Below are positions 5,873 to 7,967 of a DNA stretch of 7,967 nt, one piece after another; within the stretch, counting starts at the first letter, position 1; each line of letters begins with the position of its first letter. The notes beneath the pieces were generated by a model that was not told where the DNA came from, searched no databases, and worked only from the letters and a program-made list of their open reading frames with translations. Position numbers and translations under genes: made by a program. Source of the stretch: Roseiarcus sp035500275 (GTDB lineage: Bacteria; Pseudomonadota; Alphaproteobacteria; Rhizobiales; Beijerinckiaceae); assembly GCA_035500275.1 (NCBI GenBank), contig DATJXI010000105.1, forward strand, positions 1-7,967, given 5' to 3'.

Positions 5873-7967
5873 GTGTTGAACGAAAATACAAAGGACTTGA
5901 CTCGCCCCGCCGACGCGACCCTCGAGACCTACGGGGCCGACGCGATCAAGGTGCTGAGAGGCCTCGACGCGGTGCGTAAGCGGCCGGGCATGTATATCGG
6001 CGACACGGACGACGGCTCCGGTCTCCATCACATGATCTACGAGGTGGTCGACAACGCCATCGACGAGGCGCTCGCCGGCCACGCAAAGCTCATCAGTGTG
6101 ACTTTGAACGCCGACGGTTCCTGCACCGTCGCCGACGACGGGCGCGGCATCCCGACCGGCATCCACGAGGAGGAGCGCGTGTCGGCCGCCGAGGTCATCA
6201 TGACCCAGCTGCACGCGGGCGGGAAGTTCGACCGCAACTCCTACAAGGTGTCGGGCGGCCTCCACGGCGTCGGCGTGTCGGTCGTCAACGCGCTCTCGAC
6301 CAAGCTGAGCTTGCGCATCTGGCGCGACGGTTTGGAGCACTTCATCGAGTTCGCCAACGGCGACGCGGTCGCCCCCTTGCAGGTGGTTGGGCCGGCGCCG
6401 CTGGTGGAAGGCAAGCGAAAGCGGGGCACAGAAGTGACCTTCACGCCCTCGCCTGAAACCTTCTCCATGACCGAGTTCGACTACGCGACGATCGAGCATC
6501 GGCTGCGCGAACTCGCCTTCCTGAACTCGGGCGTCCACATCGTGCTGACCGATGCGCGGCATGTCGAGGCGAAGCGGGAGGAGCTTTGCTACGAAGGCGG
6601 ACTCGAGGCGTTCGTGCGCTATCTCGATCGCACGAAGACGCAGCTCATCGACACGCCGATTCTCATCCGCGCCGAGCGCGACGGCATCGGCGTCGAAGTC
6701 GCGCTGTGGTGGAACGACAGCTATCACGAGAACGTGCTGCCGTTCACCAACAACATCCCGCAACGCGACGGCGGCACGCATCTCATCGGCTTGCGCAGCG
6801 CGCTCACGCGCCAGGTCGTCAGCTACGCGGACCGCTCGGGCTGGATGAAGAAGGAGAAGGTCGACCTCACCGGCGACGATTGCCGCGAGGGGCTGACCTG
6901 CGTGCTCAGCATTAAGTGTCCCGATCCGAAGTTCTCTTCGCAGACGAAGGACAAGCTCGTCTCCTCAGAAGTGCGTCCGGTGGTCGAGGGGCTGGTGAAC
7001 GACCTGCTCGGCCAGTGGTTCGAGGAGCATCCGCAGGAAGCGCGGATCATTGTGGGCAAAGTTGTTGAGGCGGCTCAGGCGCGCGAGGCGGCGCGCAAAG
7101 CCCGCGAGCTGACGCGGCGCAAGGGCGCGCTCGATGTGGCGAGCCTTCCCGGCAAGCTCGCCGACTGCCAGGAGCGCGACCCGGCCAAGTCCGAGATCTT
7201 CATCGTCGAGGGCGACTCGGCCGGCGGCACGGCGAAGCAGGGCCGCAACCGCGAGTATCAGGCGGTGCTGCCGCTGCGCGGCAAGATCCTCAATGTCGAG
7301 CGGGCGCGCTTCGACAAGATGCTGTCGTCCGAGCAGATCGGCACGCTCATCACCGCGCTCGGCGCCGGCATCGGACGCGACGACTTCAACATCGAGAAGC
7401 TGCGCTACCACAAGATCATCATCATGACCGACGCGGACGTGGACGGCTCGCACATCCGCACGCTGCTGCTCACCTTCTTCTTCCGCCAGATGCGGCAGAT
7501 CATCGAGAACGGGCATCTGTTCATCGCCCAGCCGCCGCTCTTCAAGGTGAAGCGCGGCCAGTCGGAGCAGTACCTCAAGGACGAGCGGGCGCTGGAAGAC
7601 TATCTCGTTGACTCGGGGCTGGAAGGCGCGGCGCTGACGCTTGCGAGCGGCGAAACGCGCGTGGGAGCCGACCTGCGCGCGCTGGTGGAGGAAGCGCGCG
7701 CGCTGCGCCGGCTCCTGATTGGCCTTCATTCCCGCTACGATCGGAACGCGGTCGAGCAAGCCGCGCTGGCCGGCGCGTTGCGGCCGCTCGGCCCCGACGA
7801 GGAGGTCGAGGGCGCGGCGCGCGCCGCGCGGCTCGCCGAGCGCATGAACGCCATCGCGGAGGAGACCGAGCGCAGCTGGGCCGGGCGCGTCGAGGACGGC
7901 GGCTACGTGCTTGTGCGCGAGGTTCGCGGCGTCCGGCAGGCGGCGATCCTCGACGCCGCGCTGCTGG
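5873..7967 (+). CDS. gyrB: DNA gyrase subunit B (GyrB), C-terminus beyond the window
   Basis: GyrB is the ATPase and TOPRIM subunit of the A2B2 gyrase that introduces negative supercoils. The first 698 residues are visible; alphaproteobacterial GyrB is usually a little over 800. In order: the GHKL ATPase with EVVDNAIDEA from 57 (catalytic Glu57, Mg-binding Asn61), DDGRGIP at 88-94 and GGLHGVGVSVVNAL from about 128; the transducer domain, with its conserved basic loop in the NSYHENVLPFTNNI to QTKDKL stretch; then TOPRIM with EGDSAGG (446-452) and DADVDGSH (520-527) supplying the metal-binding acids. AKQGRNREYQAVLPLRGKIL is the GyrB-type QRTD-loop region and separates it from ParE. The start is GTG at 5873 with AAGG upstream at proper spacing; in-frame TTG codons at 5870 and 5876 are less likely. 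RecF is not the upstream neighbour, unlike the classical dnaA-dnaN-recF-gyrB order. Confidence 0.97.
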   Translation, partial: MLNENTKDLTRPADATLETYGADAIKVLRGLDAVRKRPGMYIGDTDDGSGLHHMIYEVVDNAIDEALAGHAKLISVTLNADGSCTVADDGRGIPTGIHEEERVSAAEVIMTQLHAGGKFDRNSYKVSGGLHGVGVSVVNALSTKLSLRIWRDGLEHFIEFANGDAVAPLQVVGPAPLVEGKRKRGTEVTFTPSPETFSMTEFDYATIEHRLRELAFLNSGVHIVLTDARHVEAKREELCYEGGLEAFVRYLDRTKTQLIDTPILIRAERDGIGVEVALWWNDSYHENVLPFTNNIPQRDGGTHLIGLRSALTRQVVSYADRSGWMKKEKVDLTGDDCREGLTCVLSIKCPDPKFSSQTKDKLVSSEVRPVVEGLVNDLLGQWFEEHPQEARIIVGKVVEAAQAREAARKARELTRRKGALDVASLPGKLADCQERDPAKSEIFIVEGDSAGGTAKQGRNREYQAVLPLRGKILNVERARFDKMLSSEQIGTLITALGAGIGRDDFNIEKLRYHKIIIMTDADVDGSHIRTLLLTFFFRQMRQIIENGHLFIAQPPLFKVKRGQSEQYLKDERALEDYLVDSGLEGAALTLASGETRVGADLRALVEEARALRRLLIGLHSRYDRNAVEQAALAGALRPLGPDEEVEGAARAARLAERMNAIAEETERSWAGRVEDGGYVLVREVRGVRQAAILDAALL

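Noticed and set aside
5714..6781. A 355-codon minus-strand open frame opposite gyrB
   Set aside because: GyrB is certain on the plus strand. The antisense product has no recognisable motif.

Overview
This 7,967-base window is dense, high-G+C chromosomal DNA (roughly two thirds G+C by eye) with strong third-position GC bias. The gene content and protein style fit an alphaproteobacterium, probably of the Rhizobiales/Hyphomicrobiales. Genus cannot be fixed from the sequence alone. Seven protein genes cover nearly everything. Two run off the window ends: putA on the left and gyrB on the right. I see no tRNA, rRNA, CRISPR array, insertion sequence, prophage gene or integration site.

Layout. (1) 1-1832, minus: the N-terminal 610 residues of a PutA-type proline dehydrogenase/P5C dehydrogenase. 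(2) 1880-2686, minus: an alpha/beta hydrolase 47 bases upstream of putA on the same strand, possibly co-transcribed with it. (3) 2766-3398, plus: MobA, the molybdenum cofactor guanylyltransferase, divergent from the hydrolase across 79 bases. (4) 3378-3917, minus: a DUF2478-type protein, convergent with mobA and overlapping it by 21 bases at the 3' ends. (5) 4129-4809, minus: a secreted Spy/CpxP-like LTxxQ protein with a Met/Gly/His-rich tail, followed by a clear intrinsic terminator at 4055-4098. (6) 4908-5717, plus: a HpcH/HpaI-family class II aldolase. (7) 5873 to the right edge, plus: DNA gyrase subunit B, N-terminal 698 residues.

Working together. The only functional pairing I would argue for is mobA with the DUF2478 gene, a family I associate with molybdenum genes. 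The rest is unrelated housekeeping or metabolism: proline catabolism, an orphan hydrolase, an envelope stress or metal protein, an orphan aldolase and gyrase. Three of the seven genes (hydrolase, DUF2478, gyrB) appear to start with GTG.

I did not find a convincing new biological system. The points most worth a second look are the Met/His-rich tail of the Spy-like protein, the mobA/DUF2478 arrangement, the apparent loss of a nucleotide-binding loop in the DUF2478 protein, and the unusual oxyanion region of the alpha/beta hydrolase. Very long open frames antisense to putA and other genes are best explained as by-products of GC-rich codon usage.
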